In this document: positions 50,461 to 58,552 of the stretch, one piece after another
Position numbering within the stretch: the stretch's first letter is position 1
Layout: every line of letters starts with the position of its first letter
Assembly: GCA_049323755.1 (NCBI GenBank)
Contig: JBMOPE010000006.1
Location: 248,001 to 312,000 of the forward strand
Reading direction: 5' to 3'
DNA length: 64,000 bases
Origin: BRHc4a sp049323755
Lineage (GTDB): Bacteria; Bacillota; Desulfotomaculia; Desulfotomaculales; Desulfocucumaceae
The notes under the pieces: model-generated
What the model was told of the DNA's origin: nothing
The model's input: only the letters and a program-made list of their open reading frames with translations
Databases searched by the model: none
Made by a program: the position numbers and the translations under genes

Positions 50461-51705
50461 TTAGAGTGAGCTTGAGTCAAAGTGGAGTTCTGTACCTATT
50501 ATAATTTTTCCATTATTGATTGGCCGATAACTGCCCTTATTAAAAACATGGTCTTTATATCCTAACATTGCTCCTATTTCCATAAACTCCCCATTCGGCC
50601 CCCTGAATGGCTTTTCAATACCCTGGTTCGATCCAAAATATATATTGAAAGGATCGCTCCATATTCCAGCACGGTACTGCTTATCATCTCCTATTGCCAT
50701 CTGCACCTTCATGGGCCCAAACCACCCTGTTCCGTACAGGGTCATCACATCCCCGCCATTGCTATAATCCACGTTATATTTTACTGGAAACCCCGTATAG
50801 CGGAGAACCTGTTCAACAGGGAGACTAGTTGCGCCTTTACCATTGCGTTGATATTTACCATTGACATATACACTATAAGGCATACTTATTCCGTTTTCCA
50901 AAACATGCTGTCCGGCAGCAGTATCAACTTCAACTCTTTCACTGTCATAAAAAAATCTTATTCGGAGGATCGCCGGGCGCAAATTCTCCGGCGGAACCCG
51001 CCACTTACCATCAACCTTCACCAAAGGCCAGACCTGCACCATTTGAAGCCCGTCCATCCAGTCAACCCCGTAATCCCCTGCGTTCTCGGCAACCCATCTC
51101 GCCGGCAGCATTGTCCTCCCGTTTCTGATCACAGGGGCCACATCCATCTGTACCTGCTGACCATTGACGGTCATAGCTTTTTGCCCTATAACCAGCTTTA
51201 TCTCTTTTTGGGGCAGCGGTATTTCAACCTTCTGAGCCTTCATATCCCAATTAGGATTAAGATTTGTCACTCTCTCTAAATCCTTTAAAGGCACCTCGGC
51301 AGACTCAATTATCTTCTTTTGGGTTGTAAGAGTTACCGTCTGGCTTTTTTCATCCCAAGCCGCATCCATATCCAGGGCCTCGGCCAGGTACCTCACCGGC
51401 ACGAAAGTTCTGTCATTCTCTACATAGGGGGCGGCGTCGAGAGTCCTTATGTTGCCGTTTATCAGATATGTTGTCTTGCCAACCCAAAACACCACATCAT
51501 TTCTGTCAGTGTAAAATGTTGTTTTATCTGTCCCGGGTATCGTAACCGTCATTGCACTTTTGACAATCAATTCACCATTTCGGTAGGTTCCCGGGCTCCC
51601 GCCACCAACAGAGGGTATCATTTCTGCGTGGGCCGGAATAATATTTACTGTTACCATGGCTAAGACCAGTATAAAGAAAAAGAACATAACAAATCTTTTG
51701 GACAT
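50461..51705 (-). CDS. Secreted protein with two copper amine oxidase N-terminal (stalk) domains
   Basis: A 414-residue exported protein. A signal peptide ends near A-H-A (residue 27). Two copper-amine-oxidase-N-like domains follow: D-A-A-P-Y-V-E-N-D-R-T-F-V-P-V-R-Y (about 85-145) and D-V-A-P-V-I-R-N-G-R-T-M-L-P-A-R-W (about 185-235). These stalk domains are abundant in surface proteins of Clostridia and Peptococcaceae and bind cell-wall or other proteins. There are no catalytic oxidase residues. AGGAGG precedes the ATG. Confidence 0.88.
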   Translation of the reverse strand: MSKRFVMFFFFILVLAMVTVNIIPAHAEMIPSVGGGSPGTYRNGELIVKSAMTVTIPGTDKTTFYTDRNDVVFWVGKTTYLINGNIRTLDAAPYVENDRTFVPVRYLAEALDMDAAWDEKSQTVTLTTQKKIIESAEVPLKDLERVTNLNPNWDMKAQKVEIPLPQKEIKLVIGQKAMTVNGQQVQMDVAPVIRNGRTMLPARWVAENAGDYGVDWMDGLQMVQVWPLVKVDGKWRVPPENLRPAILRIRFFYDSERVEVDTAAGQHVLENGISMPYSVYVNGKYQRNGKGATSLPVEQVLRYTGFPVKYNVDYSNGGDVMTLYGTGWFGPMKVQMAIGDDKQYRAGIWSDPFNIYFGSNQGIEKPFRGPNGEFMEIGAMLGYKDHVFNKGSYRPINNGKIIIGTELHFDSSSL

Positions 51706-51749
51706 ATTAACTACCTCCTTTTAAGCTAAACCAACTCCTTACCCATGTA

Positions 51750-51778
51750 TTGACAGCTATTTACAAAGGATATATTAT
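51750..51778 (+). promoter_or_regulatory. Promoter of antitoxin RNA 1
   Basis: TTGACA (51750-51755), 17-bp spacer, TATTAT (51773-51778). The predicted start is near 51785 in AAGGGAATAC, the same sequence that follows the promoter of antitoxin 2. Confidence 0.85.
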
Positions 51779-51784
51779 TTAAGG

Positions 51785-51877
51785 GAATACCGGAATTTAA
51801 TTGCGGCTGGGTGCCTCACCATACCGAGGTTTTCATCTTAGGCCCTTGAAACTGCTGGAACAGTTTCAAGGGTTTTC
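51785..51877 (+). ncRNA. Type I antitoxin RNA 1 (predicted)
   Basis: A predicted transcript of about 90 nt from the promoter at 51750 to the terminator stem CCCTTGAAACTG / CAGTTTCAAGGG (51843-51854 and 51861-51872) followed by TTTT. It contains GCCTCACC (51813-51820), complementary to the toxin ribosome-binding region. It also overlaps the 3' end of the toxin transcript if that reads through. No protein is encoded. Confidence 0.75.
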
Positions 51878-51879
51878 AA

Positions 51880-51969
51880 TTACTGGCGACGGTTAGTGAT
51901 ATTTACAACCAGGGTGAGCAAGAGAACTACGGCTATTACGATTTGTATTGCGTCGGATACTTGTATCAT
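51880..51969 (-). CDS. Type I toxin peptide 1 (29 residues, hydrophobic)
   Basis: Encodes 29 residues: M-I-Q-V-S-D-A, then a membrane segment of about 20 (I-V-I-A-V-V-L-L-L-T-L-V-V), and an end T-N-R-R-Q. Size, single membrane helix and basic tail match holin-like type I toxins (TxpA/BsrG type). The SD GTGAGG is 5 nt before the ATG and can be covered by GCCTCACC in the 5' leader (52009-52016), an 8-bp stem. The gene faces the antitoxin RNA tail to tail. It is too short for normal gene finders. Toxicity is inferred, not shown. Confidence 0.8.
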   Translation of the reverse strand: MIQVSDAIQIVIAVVLLLTLVVNITNRRQ

Positions 51970-52191
51970 TTCCGCCTCACCCCCTTTCTGGATGTTTCCA
52001 CCCCGGCAGGTGAGGCCCGCTCTTAAACCCGGTACTCCCAAAATTATCAAAAATAAACATATTAATTAACGAACTAATACATTTTTAAAGACGTAAAGCC
52101 TTTAAGTCTCCCCGGCCCACCGGGCGGAGAGACATAGATTAACCCCCTTGAGAAACTTGACATTACATTCATGTTTATGGATAATATAAGG

Positions 52192-52281
52192 GAATACACT
52201 AACAAAATGGCTTGGGTGCCTCATACTTACCAAGAGGTTTTAGAATAACCGGGTTGGTTGCAACAACCCGGTTATTGCTAT
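52192..52281 (+). ncRNA. Type I antitoxin RNA 2 (predicted)
   Basis: Promoter TTGACA (52157-52162), 17 bp, GATAAT (52180-52185). The transcript again starts at GGGAATAC and ends at the stem AATAACCGGGTT / AACCCGGTTATT (52244-52255 and 52265-52276) followed by a short T-rich tract. It carries GCCTCA (52218-52223), matching the ribosome site of toxin 2. Confidence 0.7.
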
Positions 52282-52367
52282 TTTACCACAAGGCCTATAA
52301 TCGACACTACAAGGGTTAAACCAAGAAGTAAGGCGATTACGAGTTGCAGTACATCAGACGTTTTCAA
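52278..52367 (-). CDS. Type I toxin peptide 2 (29 residues, hydrophobic)
   Basis: Encodes 29 residues with the same layout as toxin 1: M-K-T-S-D-V-L-Q, a membrane helix L-V-I-A-L-L-L-G-L-T-L-V-V-S-I-I, and a C-terminal Lys. The start is TTG, preceded by GTGAGG with 4 nt spacing. The leader copy GCCTCAC (52405-52399) can pair with that ribosome site over 7 bp. It sits head to tail with toxin 1 and has the same length, so the two are tandem paralogous modules. No other start codon fits. Confidence 0.75.
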   Translation of the reverse strand: MKTSDVLQLVIALLLGLTLVVSIIGLVVK

Positions 52368-52685
52368 ACCGCCTCACCCCCCTTCGATCCTCCGGTAAGT
52401 GAGGCCCATTATGTTAGTTATGTATTCCCATATCTTATTTTACTACAAATTTCCACTTATTCACCATAAATTTTCCAGTTGACCTTGAATAACCTCACCT
52501 TAATGAAAACTCTAAAACCACACGTTCCCATATGCAGCTCCAAAAATCACCTGTTTTATTTCATCACGGCTGGAGCAATGCGAGAGTCTTAATACATAGG
52601 GGTAATGCTTTTTTCGATCAAGAAGATTTAAAAAAAGCTCGATCCGATCTATCAACCAGGGTGACAATGTATGACAGAAAACTAA

Positions 52686-53096
52686 TTATCCTTCCTCAGC
52701 CATATAAGGATTAATAGAAACCAGTCCTTCAATATACCTGAAATGCTTGGTGTTTAAAGTAAATAACACTGCATCACCAATTAAAGCTGTCGCAGCAATA
52801 ATCGCATCCATCGGGTTAAGTCCGTGTGAAGCACGGTATTTGGATAAAAGATTTCCGGCAATAGCAGCTAATTGACCGTCTACAGGCACATGGTCGAATA
52901 TTCCAAGTAATATTTTAATGGCTTCAATCCGCTGCTGGTTTAGTCTGGGGGCAGCCAGAAGTTCCATAACAGTAATAGTAGATATTATTCCTTCAAAATT
53001 GCCATTCTCAATTTCTTTTATCTGTTGGGTGGCTTTAGGTACATTCCGTAGGTGATCAATTATTATGTTGGTATCAATAACTACCTTCAATATCAT
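52686..53096 (-). CDS. vapC: VapC-like PIN-domain toxin
   Basis: A 136-residue PIN endoribonuclease. The acidic catalytic residues are in V-V-I-D-T-N-I-I-I-D-H (residues 4-14), M-E-L-L-A-A and N-P-M-D-A-I-I-A-A-T-A. ATG 53094-53096 is chosen because it lies 4 nt after AGGAGG and begins the conserved domain; an upstream extension is not conserved in character. It overlaps vapB by 23 bp and would be neutralised by it. Confidence 0.9.
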   Translation of the reverse strand: MILKVVIDTNIIIDHLRNVPKATQQIKEIENGNFEGIISTITVMELLAAPRLNQQRIEAIKILLGIFDHVPVDGQLAAIAGNLLSKYRASHGLNPMDAIIAATALIGDAVLFTLNTKHFRYIEGLVSINPYMAEEG

Positions 53097-53349
53097 CCAA
53101 CCTCCTGTCGGAACCACTGCGGATACCCTCCACATAGTCTTTTCCGCAAACTTCCATTTCCGAAAGCAAACCTGCTGTCTGGTCAACAATTCCCTTCTGC
53201 TTCTTATTTTTGCGGATCATCTTCATTACAATTCTGCCGCCATCTTCAACATGGACATGGAGTATATCACCTTCTTTTATGCCAAGCTCTTTTCTGGCCT
53301 CAACAGGAATGACAATCTGACCTCTCGATGATACAATAACAGTATACAT
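53074..53349 (-). CDS. vapB: AbrB/SpoVT-type antitoxin
   Basis: A 91-residue antitoxin with an N-terminal AbrB swapped-hairpin domain (S-S-R-G-Q-I-V-I-P-V-E-A-R-K-E-L-G-I-K-E-G-D-I in two pieces) and a helical C-terminal part that would bind VapC. It stands upstream of vapC, overlapping by 23 bp, and should repress its own promoter. Confidence 0.9.
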   Translation of the reverse strand: MYTVIVSSRGQIVIPVEARKELGIKEGDILHVHVEDGGRIVMKMIRKNKKQKGIVDQTAGLLSEMEVCGKDYVEGIRSGSDRRLDDIEGSY

Positions 53350-53400
53350 AAACTTACCTCACTTACTATTCTTACTAAACTTATTATACCGTTAATACCA

Positions 53401-54468
53401 TTAAATGTCAAGAGAGGTACGTAATAATTGTTCCAACTCAGCACAATTGGAACACCATTCCTTGGCCATAGCTGAACTGATAATTTTTTGGGTGCAAAGC
53501 TCTACCAAGGCTTGGTCAAAGGTAGACATTCCAATGTCGCTGCTGGATTGCATTATATTGTAAAGCTGCTGCTCTTTACCATCCTTAATCAAGTTCTTTA
53601 CCTCGGGGGTACACAATAATAGTTCCACCGCAACCACCTTCCCCTTGCCGTCAAAGCGCGGAATTAACTGCTGTGAAACTATTCCCAGTAATGAATCCGC
53701 CAACTGTTTCCTCACATTTTCCCGCAATTGATTAGGATACATGCTGAGAATACATTGAATTCCCGAAATAGTTGTCCTACTGTGAAGTGTAGAAAAAACA
53801 AGACGTCCTGTCTCAACTGCATTAAGTGCCGCAGAAGCTGTTTCTGCACTCCTTATCTCCCCGATTAGTATTACGTCCGGGTCATGAAGCAACATACTTC
53901 TTAATGCATCTGTAAGAGAACGAGTATCACTGCCCACCTCCCGCTGGTTTATTATCGACTTATAATGGCTGTGTAGAAACTCAATCGGATTTTCGATCGT
54001 AACAATATTTAGGCTCCGTTCCTTATTAATTAACCCCAACATGCCTGCTAAAGTAGTAGATTTTCCACTGCCAGCGGGACCAGTAACAAGCACCAGTCCA
54101 CGGGAATGCCTGCATAAATCCTTCACCGCTGCAGGGAGTTTCAGGTCATCCAGACTGGGTACCTTTGTAGCCACAACCCGGAAATTTGCCGCCATAGACC
54201 CTCGTTGGTGTATAATATTAACCCGGAAACGAGCCAGCCCCGGCATTGAATATGAAAAGCTTAACTCCATATTTTCCTCAAGCATTTCCTTCTGATGCGG
54301 TTGGAGAATAGAAGTAACCATGTCTTTAATATCCTGCGAAGACAACCGATCCATGTCTGTGAATGTTAGTTTTCCGTTGATACGCACCATGGGTGAAGCA
54401 CCTGCCGTAACGTGCAGATCCGACCCACCCAGGTTAAGCATGTTTTCAAGTAACTGTTTGATTTGCAT
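53401..54468 (-). CDS. PilT-like type IV pilus/secretion ATPase
   Basis: A 355-residue hexameric ATPase of the PilT/GspE family. An N-terminal domain with S-D-L-H-V-T precedes Walker A T-G-P-A-G-S-G-K-S-T-T near residue 133, an Asp-box-like N-I-V-T-I-E-N-P-I-E, and Walker B V-I-L-I-G-E-I-R. The His box T-L-H-S-R-T is present. The gene closes the pilus operon. A retraction role is typical of PilT but is unusual for Tad systems, where TadA is the main ATPase. Confidence 0.9.
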   Translation of the reverse strand: MQIKQLLENMLNLGGSDLHVTAGASPMVRINGKLTFTDMDRLSSQDIKDMVTSILQPHQKEMLEENMELSFSYSMPGLARFRVNIIHQRGSMAANFRVVATKVPSLDDLKLPAAVKDLCRHSRGLVLVTGPAGSGKSTTLAGMLGLINKERSLNIVTIENPIEFLHSHYKSIINQREVGSDTRSLTDALRSMLLHDPDVILIGEIRSAETASAALNAVETGRLVFSTLHSRTTISGIQCILSMYPNQLRENVRKQLADSLLGIVSQQLIPRFDGKGKVVAVELLLCTPEVKNLIKDGKEQQLYNIMQSSSDIGMSTFDQALVELCTQKIISSAMAKEWCSNCAELEQLLRTSLDI

Positions 54469-54513
54469 TGTAAAGTGCCCCCTATACTCCCTTATAATGG
54501 AGTCCCACCTTAT

Positions 54514-54969
54514 TCACTGTTCCTGTTTTGACGGCTGCATAGTCTGTGGCTGTGCTTGCTCAGGGGCAAGCCAGTGTATTGCTATAGCTTTTCCGTCCCG
54601 GGCAAGAACATCCACATGCATTCCGGCCTTAATGTACAGTGTCAAATCTTCAGATTGCCCAGGTTTACTTAACACATTATTCCCTTCCTGAAGGGTAGTC
54701 ATATTATCTACTGTAAGGGATAAATCAGATTGCAGCTGTACCTCCGGATCACCGCTTTGTTCAACAGTCATTATAATTTCATTAGCTTTTACTTCTTTAA
54801 TGATTCCGGATCGCACCATTTTATTTAAACGACTCTGTTGCTCTCTTATGGTCTCCATCATCCTTACTTTCGGCAGGTGGTCTGCAAAATACCAGTGACC
54901 AACAACTCCAATTAATACTCCGGGTAGAATTCCCAGGAGCACAATGATTGCAGCTGCTTTGTTTTTCAT
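54514..54969 (-). CDS. Membrane-anchored protein of the pilus operon
   Basis: A 151-residue protein with an N-terminal membrane segment (I-I-V-L-L-G-I-L-P-G-V-L-I-G-V-V) and an extracytoplasmic beta-rich part (V-K-A-N-E-I-I-M-T-V-E-Q). The C-terminus is Gln/Pro-rich. Family not recognised. It lies between the TadE-like and PilT-like genes. Confidence 0.65.
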   Translation of the reverse strand: MKNKAAAIIVLLGILPGVLIGVVGHWYFADHLPKVRMMETIREQQSRLNKMVRSGIIKEVKANEIIMTVEQSGDPEVQLQSDLSLTVDNMTTLQEGNNVLSKPGQSEDLTLYIKAGMHVDVLARDGKAIAIHWLAPEQAQPQTMQPSKQEQ

Positions 54970-55017
54970 ATAAGCATTAATCCTCCAGTCTTTAAAAATT
55001 ATTTATTTACACTGACA

Positions 55018-55509
55018 TCAAGGCTCGTATTCCTTTTGGAATACCGCTTGCGCGGTCACAGAAGCCCATTTATCCCAAGGTGAAGCGTTCTTGTTTAAAA
55101 ACCGTGGAAAGCCTGGCACCGGACAACGGACATGATATGAAACACTGGCATAGACAAACATAGAATCCTCCGTTATTTGCACATCCGGCACCGTTGGATT
55201 TGGTCTATCCGGATCAAAAGGCTGGTGGGGTTCTCCGGCTTCGCCACCGGTACCTGTTGGCGAATACAGTTGAGATTTTACCATGTCGATGGCTTTTTGC
55301 TTTGCAAGAGAGAGATCATGGTGAACAGCAGCAGTACGGCTCGCTTCCCTGGCTGCCTGCAGAGTAACACCCTTGGCGTGACCTACAATGCCCAAGTATA
55401 ATCCGGAGATTATACAAAGCATCAAAAAGGGAAAAGTAATACTGAAGATAGTGACCTTACTTACTCCCCTTTCATCCTTCCATATTTTTTGAACAAACTG
55501 TAAAATCAT
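55018..55509 (-). CDS. TadE-like pseudopilin
   Basis: A 163-residue protein with the TadE-type start: a short basic N-terminus, D-E-R-G-V-S-K-V-T and one membrane helix (F-P-F-L-M-L-C-I-I-S-G-L-Y-L-G-I). The extracytoplasmic part has the A-A-R-E-A-S-R-T-A-A motif of this family. ATG at 55507-55509 follows GGGGTG. It would form part of the Flp pilus or its tip. Confidence 0.82.
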   Translation of the reverse strand: MILQFVQKIWKDERGVSKVTIFSITFPFLMLCIISGLYLGIVGHAKGVTLQAAREASRTAAVHHDLSLAKQKAIDMVKSQLYSPTGTGGEAGEPHQPFDPDRPNPTVPDVQITEDSMFVYASVSYHVRCPVPGFPRFLNKNASPWDKWASVTAQAVFQKEYEP

Positions 55510-55522
55510 TAAAGTCACCCCT

Positions 55523-56020
55523 TCACCACATTTTAACTATTTCGGCAATGAAGAGGCCGAAAAACAGGTACAGACCAAAACATACTTCCTCTCCGGACCT
55601 CCTGTCTTTTTGAGATATCTTTAAAAAGGATAGTGCAACGAGTATGTTCTGAACTAGAAACCAACGGGACGATCCCTGGATATAATGCTTGACCAGATAA
55701 ACAAAGAAAACGATAATCCAGGCAAAAAGGAACGCAAAAACGCCTACTTCGGCACCCACAAGCGCCCCCAGGGCCAGGGATATTTTAAAGTCGCCCCCGC
55801 CGATTTTCCCAGCCAGCCAGAAAATGAAGGGAATTAAACCGGTAACCAATGCCGAATATATGGTATATAAAAAATTGCCCTGCAGGTATCCCAACAAACA
55901 CCCGAAGAGCAACCCTGCAATCGTATGTACATTGTAAATCTTCCCGGTCTCTATGTCAGTTCTGGCGGCGACTGCCGCCATGGCAGCCGCCAACGTCATT
56001 CCTACCATAACCTCATCCAT
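55523..56020 (-). CDS. Prepilin peptidase (TadV/CpaA-like, A24 family)
   Basis: A 165-residue membrane aspartic protease with the two active-site motifs D-I-E-T-G-K (near residue 22) and G-G-G-D-F-K (near residue 77). About six membrane helices follow the family order. It would cleave the Flp and TadE/G-like leader peptides. Its ATG (56018-56020) overlaps the stop of the flp gene (TAATG). The longer in-frame extension lies inside the flp gene and is not used. Confidence 0.9.
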   Translation of the reverse strand: MDEVMVGMTLAAAMAAVAARTDIETGKIYNVHTIAGLLFGCLLGYLQGNFLYTIYSALVTGLIPFIFWLAGKIGGGDFKISLALGALVGAEVGVFAFLFAWIIVFFVYLVKHYIQGSSRWFLVQNILVALSFLKISQKDRRSGEEVCFGLYLFFGLFIAEIVKMW

Positions 56021-56214
56021 TATAATCCCGTATTCACATCCGTTAGAGTGTTCGACGCGTTGGTAAAGGCTGTCTGGATTTTTGAATACAGTTGTGGAGT
56101 ACCGAAGAGACCGAAAGCAAGAAGTGCAAGACCGGCGCACATCATTACAGTCTCGACACTGATAGCCTTAACACCGTCCTCGTCATTCCACAAGCTTTTT
56201 AGAAACCTAAACAT
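56020..56214 (-). CDS. flp: Flp-type pilin
   Basis: A 64-residue pilin. Basic N-terminal leader M-F-R-F-L-K-S-L-W-N-D-E-D-G, then V-K-A-I-S-V-E-T-V and a membrane helix L-A-L-L-A-F-G-L-F-G. The Gly-Val boundary next to Glu in V-E-T resembles Flp prepilin sites. ATG at 56212-56214 is 8 nt after AGGAGG. It is followed by the prepilin peptidase gene. Confidence 0.85.
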   Translation of the reverse strand: MFRFLKSLWNDEDGVKAISVETVMMCAGLALLAFGLFGTPQLYSKIQTAFTNASNTLTDVNTGL

Positions 56215-56229
56215 TGAAATCACCTCCTT

Positions 56230-56781
56230 TCACTGCTCTTTTACAACAGCACGGGCTGTACCTGTTGCAGAAACAGGAATATTTACAAAAGATGAATTCC
56301 CGACAAGCAGCCCCACAGCCCCGGCAAAAATAGTCCTCACCCTGGCCCGGGCCGAAACCTTGTAAGAATCATCCCCTACAACCTCAGAACGCCAGTCACC
56401 AGAAGTGTCAAAGGATACCCCCCTTATAGACGTCAAATCGGTTGCATTCACCAGAAAAGAAGAAAGGGCCGAATTTTCGGCCACTTCCGGGGATGTAATC
56501 TTTGCTTTCCATTCATCTATTTCCTGTAGTCCGATAAGGTTGCCGTTATTATCATACATCGGAATAATTTGAATTGAATCTTTAACCGGCTCAGCTGTCA
56601 AGGCTCCTGATAGTGATGCTGAATCGCAAGCCACAACGAGATTTCCCTGAACCAGTCTAAGCCTGGTCATGTCTATAGATAAACCGCAGATTAACAGCAT
56701 AAAATATATAGCCAGAACAAAAGTGGTAACCTGTGAAAACCCGGTTTCGTCTTTCCAAAAAACACTTACATTAGAAAACAC
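56230..56781 (-). CDS. TadG-like pilus-associated protein
   Basis: A 183-residue protein beginning near V-F-S-N-V-S-V-F-W-K-D-E-T-G with a single N-terminal helix (V-L-A-I-Y-F-M-L-L-I-C-G-L) and a hydrophilic extracytoplasmic part. This resembles TadG-type proteins without a VWA domain. GTG at 56779-56781 (8 nt after GGAGG) is preferred over a GTG inside the ribosome site. The start overlaps tadC. Confidence 0.75.
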   Translation of the reverse strand: MFSNVSVFWKDETGFSQVTTFVLAIYFMLLICGLSIDMTRLRLVQGNLVVACDSASLSGALTAEPVKDSIQIIPMYDNNGNLIGLQEIDEWKAKITSPEVAENSALSSFLVNATDLTSIRGVSFDTSGDWRSEVVGDDSYKVSARARVRTIFAGAVGLLVGNSSFVNIPVSATGTARAVVKEQ

Positions 56782-57649
56782 TTCTTGCACCTCCGTACAT
56801 CATAATTACAAATGGTGCCGCAATAGAGGTAATGGCTGCAACCATGGCCGACAACACCAGGGGTACCGTAACGATGTTTTCCAATCTTTTTATCTTACCT
56901 GAAATCATGTACTCCCGGCGGGCTTCCATGTCCCTCAAAACGTTTTCAAGCGTTACAGAAATACCCCCGGCACCATGCTTATGAGCCAGGCTAATATTTT
57001 CACAGGCAGCTGCCAGCTCTCCGGCTTCCATTATTTCCGCCCGTGACGTAAGTTTTCCCAGCGCCTCCTGAAGTGTCATTCCCCCCTTGATATCCTTTAT
57101 GACTCTTTGTATTTCTGAAAAAAGATGGTCATCTATTTTGGCCGCCCAGGCCATGGCTTCTTCTATTGACTGGCCACTTTTTATACCAGCAACAAAGAGG
57201 CCTAAAAATAAAGGTGTTGACTGCTGAAGTTTAAACCCTATTGTATTGACCTTTTTCGCCAATAGGCTGACCGGAAGAATGTATCCTATGAAAGCCCCTA
57301 TTCCCCCACCCAACCACCAGGCATGTCCAAAGGGAATTGCAAACAGCATTGCCATGGTTACGGATGACATTACTCTGATTCCCAGAAACTCTTCACTGCC
57401 GATTCTCCATCCTGCTATCTTCAAAGTCTCGTTCAGGTTCGGCATAGAGATCAGGTTTTTAATCATGGGGGGAAAAGCCGAAACAAAGGAACCAAACAGG
57501 TCGGTAAGATTGTCCACCAGTCCTTTATCCTCCTCTGCCTCTCCGGCAGAGCTTTGAAAGGCTTCTTCAAGTGGATTCCTGATGAAAAATGCATAAATCC
57601 CCAAGAATAAGGAGGCAGCGGAGCAAAAAATTAAAACAGAGAATATCAA
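56771..57649 (-). CDS. tadC: TadC-like pilus inner-membrane platform protein
   Basis: A 292-residue GspF-fold protein with a first membrane helix, a cytoplasmic domain (F-V-A-G-I-K-S-G-Q-S-I-E-E-A and M-T-L-Q-E-A-L-G-K-L) and C-terminal membrane helices. TTG start at 57647-57649 follows tadB by a TAATTG overlap. It partners TadB in the export platform. Confidence 0.9.
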   Translation of the reverse strand: MIFSVLIFCSAASLFLGIYAFFIRNPLEEAFQSSAGEAEEDKGLVDNLTDLFGSFVSAFPPMIKNLISMPNLNETLKIAGWRIGSEEFLGIRVMSSVTMAMLFAIPFGHAWWLGGGIGAFIGYILPVSLLAKKVNTIGFKLQQSTPLFLGLFVAGIKSGQSIEEAMAWAAKIDDHLFSEIQRVIKDIKGGMTLQEALGKLTSRAEIMEAGELAAACENISLAHKHGAGGISVTLENVLRDMEARREYMISGKIKRLENIVTVPLVLSAMVAAITSIAAPFVIMMYGGARSVF

Positions 57650-58552
57650 TTACATCAACTCCTCCTCTGTTTTTCGGCACTTCCAGCGCACCCATATTTG
57701 TACTAAAGCCGCCTGTATTATACCCCCGAAAACAACCGCCCTCCCAGTAGGTTCCGTAAAAATATTTGTGTAAATATCCGGAGCAAAAAGGTATCCTATT
57801 GCGAAAAAACCCAGAGCTGTGAACATAGATATAGTAGCATCACCCAGTATATCCGACATGCCTGATTTTACGGCTTCCCTTACAATATCCCTGTTCCTTA
57901 GCATTGCCTGAACCTTTTCCAGCAGCGCAAGGGCATCCACCCCACCACCAAGTCGAATATACCGGGCCAGAACGATTCCCAGAACCTTTCCTTCTCTGAC
58001 CGAAAGACGCCGGCCAAAATTCTCTGCCGCATCTTCCTCATTCACTCCTGATCTTATTTCCTGGGCCATTTTGAGAAATTCTCCCGCAATAGGCTGGCTT
58101 GAAGTGCTGGCGGCAGTGACAAGTGCATTTAATATGGAGGGCTCCCCACTACGCAACACTACAAGTAGTGAAAAGGTTCCACTGGGAAGACTCCTGAGAA
58201 CGGATACTGACCGCATCACCGCACGGTATTTACCATATGCCCGTGGAACTAATATGAAAGCAAATAAAGCGGCCAAAACTGCAAATGTAATTCTACCACT
58301 CAACAACCATCCGGTCACTCCGAAGGCAACAGCCGCCAAAAACCCTGCAGTTAAAGCTTCACTTCTGTCGTAGAAACTATCCTCACAATTCCAGAAACTA
58401 TATAATATCGGTAAACGTATATTTTGCTTTTCCCTGGCAAGACCGGAGGATGAATAGATTCCACTGTCCAGAGGATTGTGTTTAACCGCCGCATATATAC
58501 CAGTGCATAGAAAAAAGGCAGCGAAAAAAGCTAAAAAGTAAGAATATACTAT
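57650..58552 (-). CDS. tadB: TadB-like pilus platform protein with apparent ATA start
   Basis: A GspF-fold protein of about 300 residues. The N-terminal membrane region (V-Y-S-Y-F-L-A-F-F-A-A-F-F-L) is preceded only by ATA (58552-58550), which overlaps the tadA stop in ATAG and has GGGAGG 8 nt upstream. Starting at the next usual codon (TTG 58339) would delete the first membrane helix and about 70 residues. The cytoplasmic domain contains G-S-G-T-F-S-like and E-N-F-G-R-R-L-S-V-R-E-G motifs. A non-standard start coupled to tadA termination is likely. Confidence 0.85.
   Translation of the reverse strand: MVYSYFLAFFAAFFLCTGIYAAVKHNPLDSGIYSSSGLAREKQNIRLPILYSFWNCEDSFYDRSEALTAGFLAAVAFGVTGWLLSGRITFAVLAALFAFILVPRAYGKYRAVMRSVSVLRSLPSGTFSLLVVLRSGEPSILNALVTAASTSSQPIAGEFLKMAQEIRSGVNEEDAAENFGRRLSVREGKVLGIVLARYIRLGGGVDALALLEKVQAMLRNRDIVREAVKSGMSDILGDATISMFTALGFFAIGYLFAPDIYTNIFTEPTGRAVVFGGIIQAALVQIWVRWKCRKTEEELM

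Noticed and set aside
52532..52714. Plus-strand 60-codon frame between toxin 2 and vapC
   Set aside because: No ribosome site, no protein-like character, and it runs into the end of vapC on the other strand.
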